Positions 6,350 to 6,357 of a stretch of DNA of 6,357 bases are shown here, piece after piece. Numbering within the stretch: position 1 is the stretch's first letter; every line of letters begins with the position of its first letter. Location: contig NZ_JBJGXI010000086.1 of the NCBI RefSeq assembly GCF_045635475.1, forward strand, positions 1-6,357, given 5' to 3'. Under the pieces are notes generated by a model, which saw nothing but the letters and a program-made list of their open reading frames with translations, made no database searches and had not been told where the DNA came from. The translations under genes were made by a program, and so were the position numbers. The stretch is from JBJGXI01 sp045635475. Its GTDB lineage: Bacteria > Bacillota > Bacilli > Bacillales > Amphibacillaceae.

Positions 6350-6357
6350 AGGTACAG

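Larger units (their letters stand above)
5930..6357. other. Intergenic region after clpC with no convincing gene
   Basis: About 430 bases. First comes an AT-rich stretch to about 5980, then a GC-rich repeat (about 5992-6069), then a mixed stretch (6070-6240) of unclear origin. The final 120 AT-rich bases contain promoter-like sequences directed rightward. Only short frames exist. One of 36 codons runs 6103-6213 (ATG). An overlapping 34-codon frame runs 6182-6286 (TTG, with AGGAGG 9 nt upstream). Neither product is recognised. In B. subtilis radA follows clpC; if it does here, its start lies beyond the window. Confidence 0.65.

Overview
This window looks like chromosomal DNA of a low-GC Gram-positive bacterium of the family Bacillaceae, probably from the Oceanobacillus/Virgibacillus-like group. 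That placement is inferred from AT-rich codon use, strong AGGAGG-type ribosome binding sites, the gene order ctsR-mcsA-mcsB-clpC, and a GC-rich dispersed repeat of a type I associate with those genera. The species cannot be fixed from the sequence alone.

Layout: (1) Bases 5-45 are an intrinsic terminator closing a gene or RNA operon that lies outside the window. (2) Bases 48-485 are very AT-rich with no convincing gene, but they hold three inverted repeats; the two nearest the next gene may be regulatory. (3) Bases 497-1195 encode a membrane protein of the MgtC/SapB family. (4) Bases 1252-5876 are the class III heat-shock operon. It has a sigma-A promoter (TTGGCA, 17 bp, TATAAT), a perfect tandem-heptad CtsR operator at the expected start of transcription, and four tightly packed genes: ctsR, mcsA, mcsB and clpC. 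(5) A strong terminator follows at 5901-5929. (6) Bases 5930-6357 have no convincing gene. They carry a GC-rich, hairpin-forming dispersed repeat (about 5992-6069), a stretch of unclear origin (about 6070-6240), and candidate promoters pointing out of the right edge.

How the genes work together: CtsR represses its own operon by binding the operator at the promoter. Under heat or protein stress CtsR lets go. McsB, activated by the zinc protein McsA, phosphorylates arginines on CtsR and on damaged proteins. The ClpC N-terminal domain recognises phospho-arginine and feeds these proteins to ClpP (not encoded here). All the residues I know to matter for this circuit are present: the CtsR wing R62 with four glycines, the four CxxC pairs of McsA, the McsB catalytic Cys and RDxxRA allosteric site, the ClpC phospho-arginine pocket Glu residues, both Walker motif pairs, and the VGF ClpP-docking loop. 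The operon itself is therefore ordinary and probably fully functional.

The less ordinary parts are the flanks: an MgtC/SapB gene with palindromes in its leader and no obvious terminator before ctsR, and the repeat-bearing, GC-shifted stretch after clpC where radA commonly follows. I found no evidence of a new multi-gene system.
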